Shown: positions 33,030 through 45,111, numbered from the stretch's first letter. The stretch is DNA of 64,000 nucleotides from Romanomermis culicivorax (GCA_963922205.1 CAWUHX010000351.1:186001-250000); one strand, 5' to 3'. Notes: generated by a model not told the origin, from the sequence alone. A program made the numbers and translations.

Positions 33030-34848
33030 GAACGTCCTTGTTCAAGGGTTTCAAGGGCGAGGAGGGGTGGGGGCAGTTTCGATAGTTGCTTCTCCAGGGT
33101 AGGAAGGGGTTGTCTCGTTTAAATGTACCGTGAATGTGATATTCTTATGGGGGTGTTTGAGTGTAAGGTTGGGGTACATGAATTTTGTAACTGTAAAGGG
33201 CCCGTTTTGGCGAGGGAGGAATTAGGGAGTCAGCCCTTGTTTACACGAATGATTTTTGTAGAGAATGAGATCACCTGTCTTGTAATGGATGTTCTGAACA
33301 TGCCTGTTATACTGAAGAGTATAGTGATCGGGCTTTTTGCAAGTTTTTCTGTACGGTTGAGAGTGCTTCTGTAAAATGCGATTTTACATGAAGGGCATAA
33401 TCATCTAAATCAACCATGTAGGACGTGGGGAAAAATTTAAAGCTGCGTCTGATGGAAGATTAGCCTGTCTACCATGGAGTAATTCAAATGGGGGATACGA
33501 GGTGCTATCATTCTTATGAATGTTGATCAAAAAAGGGCATAGGGCAGGTAAGTATCCCAATCAGTGTGATTTGAATTGATGTAAATGCGGATATGGGTGG
33601 CTAGGGTCTGGTTGCATCACTCAACTTCCCCATTGGCAATGGGATGGTATGGGGTGGTATGAATTTTTTGAGTATTGCATAAACAAGTGATCCGTGAAAA
33701 GAGATCAGATACAAAATCAGAGCCGCGATCACAATGGATGATTTTTGGGGACCCATGATGGCAAACAATTTTGGTTACGAATAATTTGGTGATGGTGGCT
33801 GCAGTAATATCAGGGGTCGGAAATGCCTCCACATACTTGGTGAAATAATCGACGAAAACAACAATGAATCGGTTGCCTTCTTCAGTGAGGGGTAACGGCC
33901 CCATGCAATCAACACCGACCCTATCAAATGGGCCAGTCGGCTGAATTGGTACCAGATTCACATGTATTCTGTGCCGGAGGGCTTTTTGTGTCTGGCATGG
34001 GCGGCAAGTTTTGCAATAATGTTTGATATCACGGCTCATTTGGGGCCAAAAATATTTTTGCCTGAGCAAGTGTAGAATTTTTCGGGCAGTGAAATGACCT
34101 GTGAACTTGCTGTCATGATGTGAGGCGATGAGATGCTGGACTTGTGACTTGGGGATATATAGTTTTGCCTGTTTGTTGACTATACCAAAGAGGATGTTTT
34201 GATGCACTGCGAATTTGATCATAGTAAGGGGGTGTTTTTTGGCGATTTTTGCTAAAATATTTTTGACAGTTGATCAGTGTGTTGGAGTTCAGCAAAATTT
34301 TTCTGTTGCTCTTCTTGTTCAGTTGCTTTAGTCTCAAGAACGGAATTGATGGTGGATATTTCAGGGCCGGAGCAATTTGGGATGAATCTGCGATAATAGG
34401 AGGGTAGGCCAAGGAATGATTTAACTTCTTTGGAGCTTTTTGGGGTGGGGATGTCATAAATGGACTGTACCTTATTGGGGTCTGGTGAAATGCCTTGCTG
34501 AGAAATGACGTGACCTAAGTATTGTACTTGGGGCTGGCAGAATTCACATTTTTGTATGTTTAGTTTTGGGCCTGCTTGGGAGAACCGGGCAAGAATAGTG
34601 TCTAAACATTCCAGCATTTGGGCATGGGAGTCTGCGAAGACTAAAACATCATCGAGATAGACAAGGCATGTGTTCCATTGCAATCCGGAAAGAATAACAT
34701 CCATTAACCTTTGGAATGTGGCTGGAGCATTGGTGAGACCGAAGGGGAGGTAGTTGAACTGATATTGTCCGGCTGAGCAATTAAATGCAGTTTTTTTCTC
34801 TGTCTGCTTGTGCAATGGGAATGGAATAATAGGCATTGGATTGGTCAA
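33030..34848 (-). pseudogene. pol: pol 3' part: RT C-terminal half and integrase, broken
   Basis: Order from 34848 down: RT with the YLDDVLVFADS active-site box (near 34660) and the LGLPSYYRRFIPNC motif, then an abrupt jump into integrase with no RNase H between about 34250 and 34220. Integrase (34222-33617) shows the HHCC zinc finger (HLIASHH...CKTCRPC), GVDCMGPLPL (first Asp), IHCDRGSDF (second Asp) and HPIANGEVE (Glu). A TGA at 33614 interrupts; the frame then continues with C-terminal integrase-like sequence (for example FLPRQNGPFTV) to the polypurine tract. This copy could not complete reverse transcription by itself. Confidence 0.85.
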
Positions 34849-36112
34849 GGGACCTAAAATATTTCATTCCATGGAGGGCATCTAGGATTTCGTCTATTCG
34901 GGGCAGGGGGTAGGTATTTTTTTTGGTGACCTTATTGAGGCCTCTAAAATTAATACATAAACGATTGCCACCATCTTTTTTGGGGACTAAGACTGTATTG
35001 GTGCACCATGGAGAAATGCTCTGGCTTATGACACCTGCTGCTGCGATTTGCTCAACTTCTGCCTGTATGATTTGCTTTTCTTTTGGGGAGGTCCGAAAAA
35101 GGTGTCTACCTACGGGTTGGGAGTCATTGGTGTCAATTGTATGTGAAACAAGGGTGGTTCTACCTACGTCCATTTTGGATTTAGCATATAACGTAGGGTA
35201 CTTGGATAGGGGGCGTAGAAGTTGAGTTTTTTTGGTTTCTGTGAGGTCACTGGACGTTAAATTAACGTTTTCTTTTAACCATGTGAATGTATCAAAACGG
35301 TTTGGCTGGTTTTGCATCGAGAGAGTTACTTTAGCGGAAGCATCTTGTTTTAGGATGTGGCAGGAGACTGTACCGACGCACGTTCCAGGGTAAAAAGTTT
35401 GAACTGTGTCTTGTGTGTTTAAGACTAATATGCGTATGCGACTGTTTTGGTTCTCAGAGACACAGGCTGCAAAGTGGACTTTGGGATTCTGTTTGGGTTT
35501 CGGAGTAAACTCAAGCTGTTTAACTTGTAGGTACGATTTGGGCAAAGGAACAGTGAATTCAGTGACTGTACGGGGTGGTAATTCTAATTTTTCGTCTAGA
35601 TAGGTTCCACCACGGGTCAAAAGGGGACTATATTCTAGGCCATCACAAGGTAGTATGACATTGCCAAATTTGACGTGGGATTTCTGATTGTTGATAGTGT
35701 ATTCCAAAAATTGACTGAGAAAGTTTTTGCCTAGAAGGACGTCTGCTGTGCAATCTTTCTGGACATGGACCATTATGGTTTCCTGGATGGTTTGAGCTGT
35801 GACTGTAACAAAAGTGGTTCCTACAAAGTGAATCGGAAAGTTATTTGCTGCTTTGGCTTGGACTAGCGGGGGTTTCATGTCTAACTGTAAAATTTGAGCG
35901 ATCCCTGAATCAATGAGTAAGTAGACTGCACCAGTGTCAATCATGCCTTTTGTGATTAATTTGCCGTTAAGTGTGATTGGAATATGAGGGGTATGTTTCT
36001 CAGGTACGTTCTGGGGTGGCTTATTTGATTCAGATTGGTGGATTTGATTAATGAGTTCGATTGCAGGAGTTCTGGGGGTATCGATATGGACAGGGATGTA
36101 TTTCTGCTGCAT
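34781..36112 (-). pseudogene. pol: pol 5' part: aspartic protease and RT N-terminal half
   Basis: Protease: IPITLNGKL followed by the catalytic GMIDTGAVYLLID (residues about 57-69), a retropepsin D-T-G with A where S/A is usual, and GKNFLSQF. RT: VEQIAAAGVISQSISPWCTN, NRLCINFRGLNKVT, YPLPRIDEILDALHGMKYF and SLDQSNAYYSIPI, the standard gypsy RT blocks 1-3. The frame overlaps the next segment at 34781-34848, indicating a frameshift near the end of block 3. The upstream end abuts the env-like gene with only about 170 bp between. Confidence 0.88.
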
Positions 36113-36283
36113 TTGTGCCCCATGATGATTAGCTAATTCTAAGAGAGCATGGCCGAATGATGGGGGAATGGTCTCATGTAAATGTCTGTTGTGTGATGGT
36201 ATTTCGTACGCATGTTCATTTGTGACCTGATGCTTTGGGAAAGGGAAATATTTTCGAAGAATGAGAAAAGAGTAAAAGACGCC

Positions 36284-37958
36284 TCAAATTACTACAGTAA
36301 TAACGGCTAGATTGATAATGATTTGTGGGGGTCCTTTGAGTAGATTATTTAATCCATCTGTGAGGCTTTGGGTAGTACCAGTTATTACATGCTCTATGCC
36401 TTGACCTGCGCCAGAGGGGGTATTTCCGATTGCTTGGCCACTGCCTGAGATCATATTGTAAACTGTATCTGATTTAAGAGACATATGGGCCATGTAATTG
36501 ACGAGTTTTGTAACAACGTTTTTAAGTGTGTGAGTTTTATAAATGTATTGTTTCAAAAAGTGTAAGTTTGTCGAAATTGTTGCCAGCTGATCATGAAAAA
36601 TTGCGGGTGTGTTAAAATGGAAAAGGGAGAAAATTTGGTTCAAGACGATTTCTAAGGGTAGATTTGTGACATGCGGGGATCCTGTTTCACTGACCCATGT
36701 ATTATTCTGTTTGTAAAGGGCTGCATGCATGTGATGGCAGTCGACGGTTTGTGAGAAAGGGGTCAAATCATTGCCTCCTGGGTTGGAAAACATGAGTTCA
36801 GTTCCTACCAGAATAGGTAAAAGTTTGTAGCATGTTTCGTTGATTTTATGGTTGTAGAAGACTTTAGATGGGTTTACTTGCTTACAGGGCCAGATGGTGA
36901 CGGCTTCTCCTGTAAATTCTGCTATTATGTCGGTTTGCTGTAGGAATGCACGCGCTCCAAGTGTTGCATCAAGGCGCAAAATTTGCCATACGAGATCAAG
37001 ATAACGCTGTGCCTGTCTGCATGAATCACTCCATAAGTTTTTGAAATTTTGAATTTCAAATTCCTGGATTTTGTCTGCTAGATAATTTAGTTTCGGGTTA
37101 ATTGGTTCAAAATTGTAGAGTGCAGTATGAGTTTCGTTGGTTTTCGGGGTTAAAAATGCATTATGATGTGGGGTGCTTTTATCTAGCTGGACAACAATGC
37201 CCTGTTCAGTTAGGACACTGTCTTGAATTTCTGGGCAGTTGGGGTTCCAAAAAAGTGTTATTTTAACGGAAAATGCACCTTGTAGCTCTTCTATTATCAT
37301 GTGGGTTTGCATCAGTTTTATGGGATTTGTATTTTTGTATTCGAAAGGGCATAAGTTTTGGAATGCTGTTTCATTCCAGATAATGGACCTGTCTGCTGTT
37401 ACACAATGACCTGATGTCAGTTTGCATGACCCCAGGTCACCTAATGTACCTGTCATAGATTTTCCATTCCAAGATGCTATTTGTCCTATTTTTTATGATG
37501 ATGCTAGTGACCAAGGTACAGTTGTCTGTACAACACTGTGTGTATTCTACGCTTAGGGAGTTGTTTGTTGACCAAAATCCTGGTTGAGTTTCGTATAATT
37601 TTTGACCATTGTGTTCTTTGTCTATAATGATTGCCTTACAAACATGCGGGGTTAGATTTTGCATTTCGGTTTGGTCGAAAACAATACCTTTTGAGCCAAA
37701 AAATCCAGTATTGGTACAAATTTTCCATTTGCGAACACTGCATTTGTATGCGTCTGTTGTGTGAGGCTTAGTGGAGGGGATATAGATTTTTCCAAATGTC
37801 TGTACCGGTTTGTCTACTGTGGATGGGGGCATGCATGATACAAGTTTTGGTATGCTGACGGAATGACCACTCAATGAAGTTCCACAGATCTGGAATTGGG
37901 CACTACACGATGTGGGGATTATTATGCATAAAAATATACAAAACATCAGCCAATACAA
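36284..37958 (-). pseudogene. env: Envelope-like viral glycoprotein gene between gag and pol, one frameshift
   Basis: Two overlapping ORFs (37958-37437 and 37456-36284) in different frames. The first starts with a signal peptide (MYWLMFCIFLCIIIPTSCSA). The ectodomain is rich in cysteines and N-glycosylation sites (NETAF, NNSLS, NCTL, NETHT, NETCY, NNTWV). Near its end is a Gly-rich stretch (ISGSGQAIGNTPSGAGQG) and then a hydrophobic membrane segment (IIINLAVITVVI), with further hydrophobic residues past a TGA. The spacing of a conserved-looking 'GE..xIxPCK...ETCYxLLPI...SNPGG' region resembles glycoproteins of negative-strand arthropod viruses (chuvirus-like), which are known to have been captured by arthropod LTR elements; this assignment is tentative. 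A glycoprotein 5' of pol is unusual. Confidence 0.65.
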
Positions 37959-38218
37959 TGTCTAATTGGAGGTGGCCGGGCACTGTGAATTTATTCTGGC
38001 CAGTTTGGCGTGGCCATTGTTGGTGTTATTCGGTTCTGAGCTGAGGGGCTGGCCGGTTTGTAATCTGAACAGTCTGTAAAACTTTAGAAGTTGAGTCATG
38101 GGATGGGGTTTGGATTTACTTACTTGTGGGGGTTGGTAGGAGTGTTTGGGGGGGGGCGAAATCAGTAAGGTTCAGGGGTTAGGCCATGTTGGAGGGACAA
38201 AAGGTTAGGGTCTGTTTA

Positions 38219-39148
38219 TTAGGGTGTATCGGGGGTGGTGGGCGATTTGGTGTCCTGTTTTTCCAGGATTTTGTAGTCTGCCAGGATGGTGGGCGGCAAT
38301 TTTATGGTTTTGTCGGCTTCGGGTGTGGGGGGTGGTGACATGGCACACCAATCGGGTACGTCCAGGTCAAGGATGTATTCCTCTTGACTACGGCGGTGAG
38401 TGATGGGTATAATGATACCTATAGTAGTCTGAGGGCCGTTAGTTATGGTGGGTAATGTTGAGTAGAATGCAGGGTCATCAATGTTCACTAAGGGTTGGGG
38501 TTGCCTGTACTCAATGCAATTTTGAATATTACGACTTTGTTGATTTGGACAGTACCTACTTGTATGACCTCTCTGCTTGCATAGAAAACATTGAAAATTT
38601 GAGTACGGTTTCAAAAGGCAGTTATCAGATCTATGTCCTGTTTGGGAGCAGTGAATGCATCGGCTTTTACAATCCTGCGTACTGTGATTATTACAAAAAC
38701 AAATTTCACATGATTTCCAGGTGCCTACTGATTTACAATTGCGAGCTACATGTCCAAGTTGTCCATACTGAAAGCATGTAGGTTGCCTAGGAGTAGTATT
38801 GTTCCTGTAAGCATTATTCCTGCTGAAAGTGTTGTTACTGAAACTGTTGTAGTTACTCTGTTGTAGGGGTTGAGGTTTTCGTTTGATCTGCAACTGTAAA
38901 TCTTTTACTTGCTGTTCTAACTGATGCAAGAGGTCCTGTTGGTCTGTATTTTTGGTAAGGGAAAAGATGGGTTCGGGTTTTGGGGGTATAAATGGAAGGG
39001 TGTTGGACATTAGCTCATTCCTCAGGATTTGCTGTTCAATGTAAGCTGCTTCGTCTGACAATTCTTTTAGCCTCGCGGACCCTCCATACTTAATTGCTTC
39101 CCTGATTTCGTTTTGCATGCCTTTTACAATAAGGGGTTTTATGATCAT
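38219..39148 (-). pseudogene. gag: gag 3' part with zinc knuckles
   Basis: About 309 residues. After a capsid-like start (VKGMQNEIREAIKYGG) come four CCHC-type knuckles: CFQYGQLGHVARNC (second Cys replaced by Tyr), CEICFCNNHSTQDC, CIHCSQTGHRSDNC and CFLCKQRGHTSRYC. They would bind the element's RNA. The tail is Pro/Thr-rich. A stop or frameshift separates it from the N-terminal part. Confidence 0.85.
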
Positions 39149-39251
39149 TTCTCATGCGTCTGTGTTAAAGTTAGGGTAGGCGAGAGTTGCGAGGTGTTCT
39201 ATATCAAACAAGAATTCAGTTACTGTTTCTGATCTTTTTGTTTTCTCTTGC

Positions 39252-39611
39252 CTAGAAATAGTTGATGTAGCTCATTATCTCGATTGTTTGGGAAAGAGGC
39301 CTGCAATGCGATTTTATACTGCTCGTATGTGTTGGGGGGGGGGTTTCAGAATTGGCTAAACTTTTGAATTTTGCTAAAGCGGCTCCTCCTAAATGAATCT
39401 CTAAATGTGCCAACTTTAACTGCACGTCTGTATCTTTCATGCCTTGAAGTGCCATGAACTTCATTAAATGTTTATTCCATTCACCAAAATGTTGGGTCGT
39501 GCCACCCGTGAATACTGTAGGTTCCGGGTAAAAATTATTTGCAATGTTATTAAGAATTTTTGCTGTTCTTAGATCGTCAATTAGGGTAGGGTTTACTGTA
39601 TTCTGGTTCAA
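39252..39611 (-). pseudogene. gag: gag N-terminal part
   Basis: 119 residues with FYPEPTVFTGGTTQHFGEWN, a capsid-start pattern like 'xxPxFxGxxxxxxxW' of Ty3/gypsy Gag. A poly-G run (39335-39345) marks a probable frameshift before the next gag segment at 39148. Confidence 0.7.
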
Positions 39612-39925
39612 TTGTGTGCGCAGAGTATGAAAATGTTCAGAAAATAAATCGTTTATCTGCTCTCTAACAATTTCTCCTAAATGATCTTACGTTTGGTGGG
39701 TCATTCTTGGTTTATGCTGGGATTTCTGCTTAAATGCTTCAATTTTTGCTTCACGCTGTATTCATTTAAATGTATCGCTTAATGTTTCGTTGGAGGGGAT
39801 TTCCAGTTTGCTTTCTATGAATATCTGTCTTACTGTAGGAAGTGATTACTACTGTATTATCTAATGCTTCGGGATGCCCGGATAAGAGTACACCTAATTG
39901 GGGGCAGGGAGTTCCAGTGGTTAAG

Positions 39926-39948
39926 AGTATGGTACAGTCACCAAAATA
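39926..39948 (-). other. Candidate primer-binding site
   Basis: On the minus strand the 5' LTR ends ...TTACA and is followed after a few bases by TGGTGACTGTACC. TGG at this place fits the CCA end of a tRNA; I cannot name the tRNA. Confidence 0.5.
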
Positions 39949-40842
39949 TGTAACAACCAGATTTGTGAAGCACTTTACTTTATCCAAATTAGGGACGGTC
40001 GGAAGGGTGTACAACAGAATGGGGGAGGGGAATACAGGGGCGATACACGGATAATAATAATTCGATGGCTGCTTTGAGACATCAACAATGACAAATGGAA
40101 CGGGGCGAGTTACAACAACAGCCTAACTGCTTCCAAAAAAGGGAAAAACTCACTCACCAAATAAAATTCTTGCAAATCAAATGGGACGCTGGGATCGAAA
40201 AATGGAGAATTACAACAATAATAAAATCATGCTTTGCTTCTCTTTTTATACGACGTTTTTGGCCACTCCCTGGGCGTCGCGGGAGGTCCTGCTTCTGTCT
40301 ATTTTCTTCCGCCAATCGTCGCTTCCTGCTTTGCTTTTCATGCTTACTTAGTCATGCCCTTTAACGCTTTTCTAGTATGGTATGCTTTTCATGTATTGCT
40401 TGCTTCCTACGGTGGGCTTAGCCACACCTCTGTGCTTCTGTGCATGCTTCCTGTATCTGTTTCTCTGTGTACACATGTTTTGCGGCACCGTCACTACAGT
40501 TGCACTTGAGACTACTGTCTGGCGGGGCTTTCACTTTTTACTGTGTGCAGGTGTTGTTTATGATTTTTATAGGGGATTATGGTAGTCGTGGTATGTGTAG
40601 TTTAGTGTAGGTTCTAGGGGACCAGCTGCCGTTTGTGCAAATTAATTGGGGCATCTTAATTGGGCTACCGGGATGTGAATGGATTAAAATAAAGTACTTC
40701 ACGTAATTTTACAAGAATGTTTGGGTGTGAATCCCAGACACCCTTGAGACGATAAATTATAAAAATGAAATAATGTTTAATAAATGACTATCACATACAG
40801 TATGCTATATATTTACAGTACTGCGTTAGCAGGTACATTACA
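39949..40842 (-). repeat. 5' LTR (right copy), intact
   Basis: Begins TGTAACAACCAG and ends GTACATTACA. Matches 30704-33010 without the insert. At 40823-40833 it preserves the empty target GCGTTAGCAGG. Confidence 0.9.
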
Positions 40843-40846
40843 CGTC

Positions 40847-41815
40847 ATAAAAATGGAAATGATGCTGTGGTTTAACAATTTTTCTAAACAAATCATACTT
40901 GATTTCAAAAAAGTAACATTAAAACTTTAAAAAGTGTTGTCTAAGCAAATAATTTTACATATCTGGCTAATATACATTGAATAATATGCTTCTTGGATGT
41001 TAGAAGACTTTCTGAGACCTTTCTTTTTGTTATCAAGAACGAAAAAAAGGATGTATTCCACCCCCTGTCCTGGCTGACCCCCAGCAGAATTTCTATGCTG
41101 TGCATGTATGTCCAAGAGTACACTGCAACAACCGTTCCCCTTGCAACAGATTGCCTTAAGTTATCAGACTGAAGGGCGCAGAAGAGTCATTGTAGTGTAA
41201 AGATGTCTTCTCCTTAAATGAGGGCAAAATTTTAGCAGGGGGAAGTGACAGGCGAGATGGTGATTCTCATGGGACATGAACCCATTGATCTTCTTCAACA
41301 CAATGCTAGCAACACCACTGGCGTGTGTGAGTGCGGTCATCACAAATAAGAATAGGTAAAAGAAAATTTTCACAGAGCTGGTAATGCTGTACAAAGGCTC
41401 TATAATTAAAGTAAGGTGGGTACCAAAATTGAAGTTTTTACCAATATAAAAAATACTAAAGAAACAAAAAATATACAGGAGAAATAAAGACTAGGGAGCT
41501 TTGGACAGGACTGCTGGAATTATTGAGGGGTGGTGCAGTGACTGGAGCAGGAGGAGGATCAGATAGATGGTGCAGCACCTTGAGCTGGATAAATGTTTCC
41601 ATCAGTAATAACCTTAGGATGGTCAGGAGGAATGGTAGCCAGAGGAGAGTAACGGAGGGTAAGTCTTGGAGACAGGGGATGAAATTGGGTCAGGATGCAC
41701 TGGGGTATGGTGGCTTCGGCTTGGGCATTGATGCGAATCACAACCAATGCAGATTAACAGGTCGGGGCGAGGAAAGTGTGTTCTTCGGCCTCACTGTGTA
41801 ATTTTTTCAGAGACA
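40847..41815 (-). other. Degraded minus-strand coding debris, unassigned
   Basis: Minus-strand ORFs at 41164-41394 (starts with a hydrophobic, signal-like stretch, FFYLFLFVMTALTHASG) and 41559-41747 (Pro/Thr-rich) show no family motif. They may belong to the same old element as the sequence right of 45111, now split by the long-TIR insertion. The fragment at 41050-41110 is the repeat shared with 26385. Confidence 0.4.
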
Positions 41816-42770
41816 ATGTCTAAGGCAATTCAGCTTCTTATACAGAGAGTTGTAATAACTAAAAAATGAACCCTACCTGAAAGTCACATATTTGGTGTAA
41901 CTTGATGCGCTAGGAGCGAAAATGATATTAATTTCGTCTGAAAATCAAAAATTCAGATAACTACAGTTAGACGAAGGTTGAAAATTCTCGATTTTTTCGA
42001 TTTTTGAGATACACTTCTTTTAACTTTTGCAGGTTTAGGTACGTCAGATATCATGCTCTGATGATTTATCCAATCTTAGGCCAATGGGTGGGCCACAATT
42101 TATTGTAGGATTCATTAGTGTAAAGTTCTTATTAGGAATACAGTGGTGCTTGAAACATAAACTTTTGAGAGCAAAAATTGTCATTTTTTTGACGGAAAAA
42201 AAGCTCAGAAGGACACAAAAATTCCCTATGCAATAGATAGCTTACGATGTCTTCTACCTGTTGACAAAAAATTACGGAAATTCATATACTGCTATAGTGT
42301 CACACAACTTGAGGTTTGAATACAATCTTATAATTGTATTTTCTGGAAGTTTCGACCTCTACTGTGGAATTACTAGAGCTTGATAAATTTTAAAAATGAG
42401 ATAGTAGTACAAGTTTCATATGATGAATATTAATATAATTGCCAACTCATAAAAAAATAAAATTCGCGGGGCTACAGTACAATGCTCTATACTGTGGTAT
42501 GAAAATGTTTTCTGAATTGTGCACTTTACACTTTTTTTGAAGTTTTAAAATGTGAAAAATCAGACCATAAAAATGGTGAAAATGCTGGTTTCTCTCTACA
42601 AAAGTGACTATATGTACTGCTAAAGCCAAAAGCACCCAAAATTTCCCTACACACTGTCTGCTAGTTGCATACAAAAAATTTCCAAAGTTTGTGTACTGCT
42701 AGGGCATTAAATCTGCAAAAAAACTACTATAGTTGATAAATTTTAGTTTTCAATTCTTGATCAACAGAAG
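41816..42770 (+). repeat. Left arm of second long-TIR element
   Basis: Imperfect reverse complement of 44016-45111. The inner edge is sharp at 'ttcaattcttgatcaa' (42752-42767). Confidence 0.8.
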
Positions 42771-43140
42771 CAGTTCCCATAAAAATTTAGAATTTCTTCT
42801 TTGAGATTAAGAAAGAACTCATGCATGTGAAAAAGCATGTCAATGAACTTCCATGACCTAGCTTTTCTTCTATATGAAGACTGATATTTGGGAACTTGCA
42901 TCCTGTATGAATGTTTACTCCAGTTACTGAACGACATTTTCTGGACTGGAGGTCATTTAAAGGAATCCATCTCACAATATTTGATATAACAGCAAAAAAT
43001 TTTTTCTAGATTATCAGGTCACACTAAATTCTTTTTTTAAAGTTAGCTTGACATCCTATTTCCATTGAGTATTTATCTGTTGTTTATCTTTTTTCTATTT
43101 CAGTATACTCTGGACAACTTCATCTTCACATTGCTCCGTA

Positions 43141-44016
43141 ATGCCTAATTATCTACTCAATAAGTTATTTCCACTCTTAATAGGCATATTGTTGAACTTG
43201 CAATTGCCTGTGAGCAAAATCGTCATAAATGCATTGAATATAAAGAATCCAGAGAAGCCTGATGAATTTGAATTTATTGAATTGAAGTTAGTCCATTCCT
43301 CTGCCAACAAATTTTTCAGTACCAAAGGTTTAAGACCACCCTTGAAGAATTATTATCTAGTGCTTCTTCAGCCTATCAAATCATTCCCACTCAATGCTAC
43401 AGTCCTCATGTACAGCAATCTGTCAGCATATAGTTTTGTAAACAGTATATTTTTCCTCGTTGGTGACAGAAAGATCTACCCAGACAGTCATCCAAGAACC
43501 ACAGATTATCACAAATCTCAACATATATGACGGCAGCTGTCCCACGCTTTCTATGCTGCAGATAGAACAAATATTGTAGAACAACAATGGGCACCCAAAT
43601 GTCAATGAAGATGTAAAATGCTCACATCAAAGCAGAAGCAGTTTCTACTGAGCAAATTTGATGAAGGAATCCATCTCAAACAAAAGTTTGATGCTGAAAT
43701 GACATCCAAGCTGGTGCACAAAAATGGACAGTTTTCCAAGGATGAATTTCTAACTGGCCAACAAACTGCAACCTTCTGGTCATGGGAATCAAGTCTCTGT
43801 CATGAAGACCAAGGAACATACTATGATCCTGCTGAAACAGACAGTTTTTGTGAAGAAGATGAAGCTGATGCAATGAACAACCCAGCCCTATATGACCCAA
43901 ATTTGCAGATGGAAAGTGAATTGCTCCAAACTCATTGCTTTGTTTTTCTATTTATGTTCAAACTTCCAATAATTTCCATTCACCTCAACTGGAACATGAA
44001 ATTTCGAGAAAAGTAA
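43141..44016 (+). pseudogene. Secreted LTD-like protein gene with in-frame stops
   Basis: ATG at 43141 opens a signal peptide (LFPLLIGILLNLQLP), then KIVINALNIKNPEKPDEFEF and FIELKLV, a clear LTD-like opening ('IVIN.xN..PxKPxxFEFIEL'). It is the better-preserved paralogue of the module at 2319. The frame stops at 43528 (TGA) and again near 43606, then continues in the same frame to 44016 with KFDEGIHLKQKFDAE and FLTGQQTATFWSWES, a tail pattern ('Q..FFSR'-like) common in orphan animal transposon proteins, and an acidic end. No catalytic motif is visible. The LTD domain seems truncated compared with the first copy. Function is unknown. Confidence 0.5.
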
Positions 44017-45111
44017 ACATTTATTGATCAAGAATTGAAAATTAAAATTTATCAACTGTAGCAGATTTTTGCAGATTTAACACCCTAGCACTACACAAAC
44101 TTTGGAAATTTGTTGTTTGCAACTAGCAGACATCATAATATATCCACTGTATAGGTAAAGTTTGTTCGCTTTTAGCTTTAGCAGTACATACAAGTCATTT
44201 TTGTGGAGAGAAACCTGCATTTTCACTATTTTTACGGTCTGATTTTTGACATTTTAAAAGTTCCAAAAAAGTGTAAAATTCACAATTTGGAAAATATTTT
44301 CAAATTACATTATAGAGCACTGTATTCTGTATTAAATACATAGTCAATAATAAAATTACTAAATGCCTAGGCAGACATATCTCAAGTTATGAAAATAGAC
44401 ATAAAAAATGACAAAAATGTGAAAATTCCAAACTTTGGGATACTATAGTTCCGCGAATTTTTTTATGAGTTTGGGAATTATATTAATATTCACCATACAA
44501 AACTTGTATTACTGTCTCTCTTTTAAAATTTGTCAAGCTCTAGTAGTTCCACAGTGGAGGTTAGAATTTCCAGAAAATACAATTATAAGATAGTGTTCAA
44601 ACTTCAGGTTGTGCAACCCTCTAGCAGTACATGAATGTCTGTAATGTTTTGTCAGCAGGTAGAAGACATTGTAAGCTACCCATTGTATAGGGAATTTTCG
44701 GGTCACTCTTTTTGGGTCCCTTAGTAGCATATATGGTGATTTTTGTGAAAAAATGACTATTTTTTAATGTTTCAAAAAATTTAATGTTTCATGCACTACT
44801 GTATTTTTAACACTAACTTTTCACTAATAAATCCTACAGTAAATTGTGACCGATCCAATGGCCTAATATTGGGTAAATTTTCAGAACATGATGTCTGATG
44901 TACCTAAACTTGCAAAAGTTAAAAGAAGTGTCAAAAATTAAAAAATTGGAAATATTCAACTTTCATCTTACAATGCAAACTTTGATTTTCAGATGAAATC
45001 AATATCATTTTTGTTCCTAGCGCATGAAGTTACACCAAATATGTGATTTTCAAGTAGGCCTTAATTTTTAACTCATCACAACAAAGCTGAATTCTCTCAG
45101 AAATTGTGTCT
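44016..45111 (-). repeat. Right arm of second long-TIR element
   Basis: Reverse complement of 41816-42770. Slightly longer than the left arm because of small insertions (for example around 44330-44440). Confidence 0.8.

Larger units (their letters stand above)
30704..40842 (-). mobile_element. Gypsy-type LTR retroelement with gag, env-like gene and pol, minus strand
   Basis: Complete ends: LTRs of about 894 bp begin TGTAAC and end TTACA, flanked by a 4-bp duplication CGTC (30700-30703 and 40843-40846), as for gypsy/errantivirus integrases. In transcription order (right to left): LTR, a primer-site candidate, gag, env-like glycoprotein, protease-RT-integrase, polypurine tract, LTR. The 3' LTR is enlarged by a 1.4 kb insertion. 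The two LTRs differ at roughly one base in ten over the first hundred bases, so the insertion is not recent. Gag, env and pol all have breaks and RNase H is missing. Confidence 0.9.
41816..45111 (+). mobile_element. Second long-TIR element carrying an LTD-like secreted gene
   Basis: Arms of about 950 bp pair over almost their whole length: 'cacatatttggtgtaactt' near 41885 with 'aagttacaccaaatatgtg' near 45028; 'ctagagcttga' near 42375 with 'tcaagctctagta' near 44534; 'tcaattcttgatcaa' near 42752 with 'ttgatcaagaattgaaa' near 44023. Identity looks like 75-80%. Between the arms is one gene region (43141-44016, +). No transposase is seen, and the outermost base and target duplication could not be fixed. 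Confidence 0.75.
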
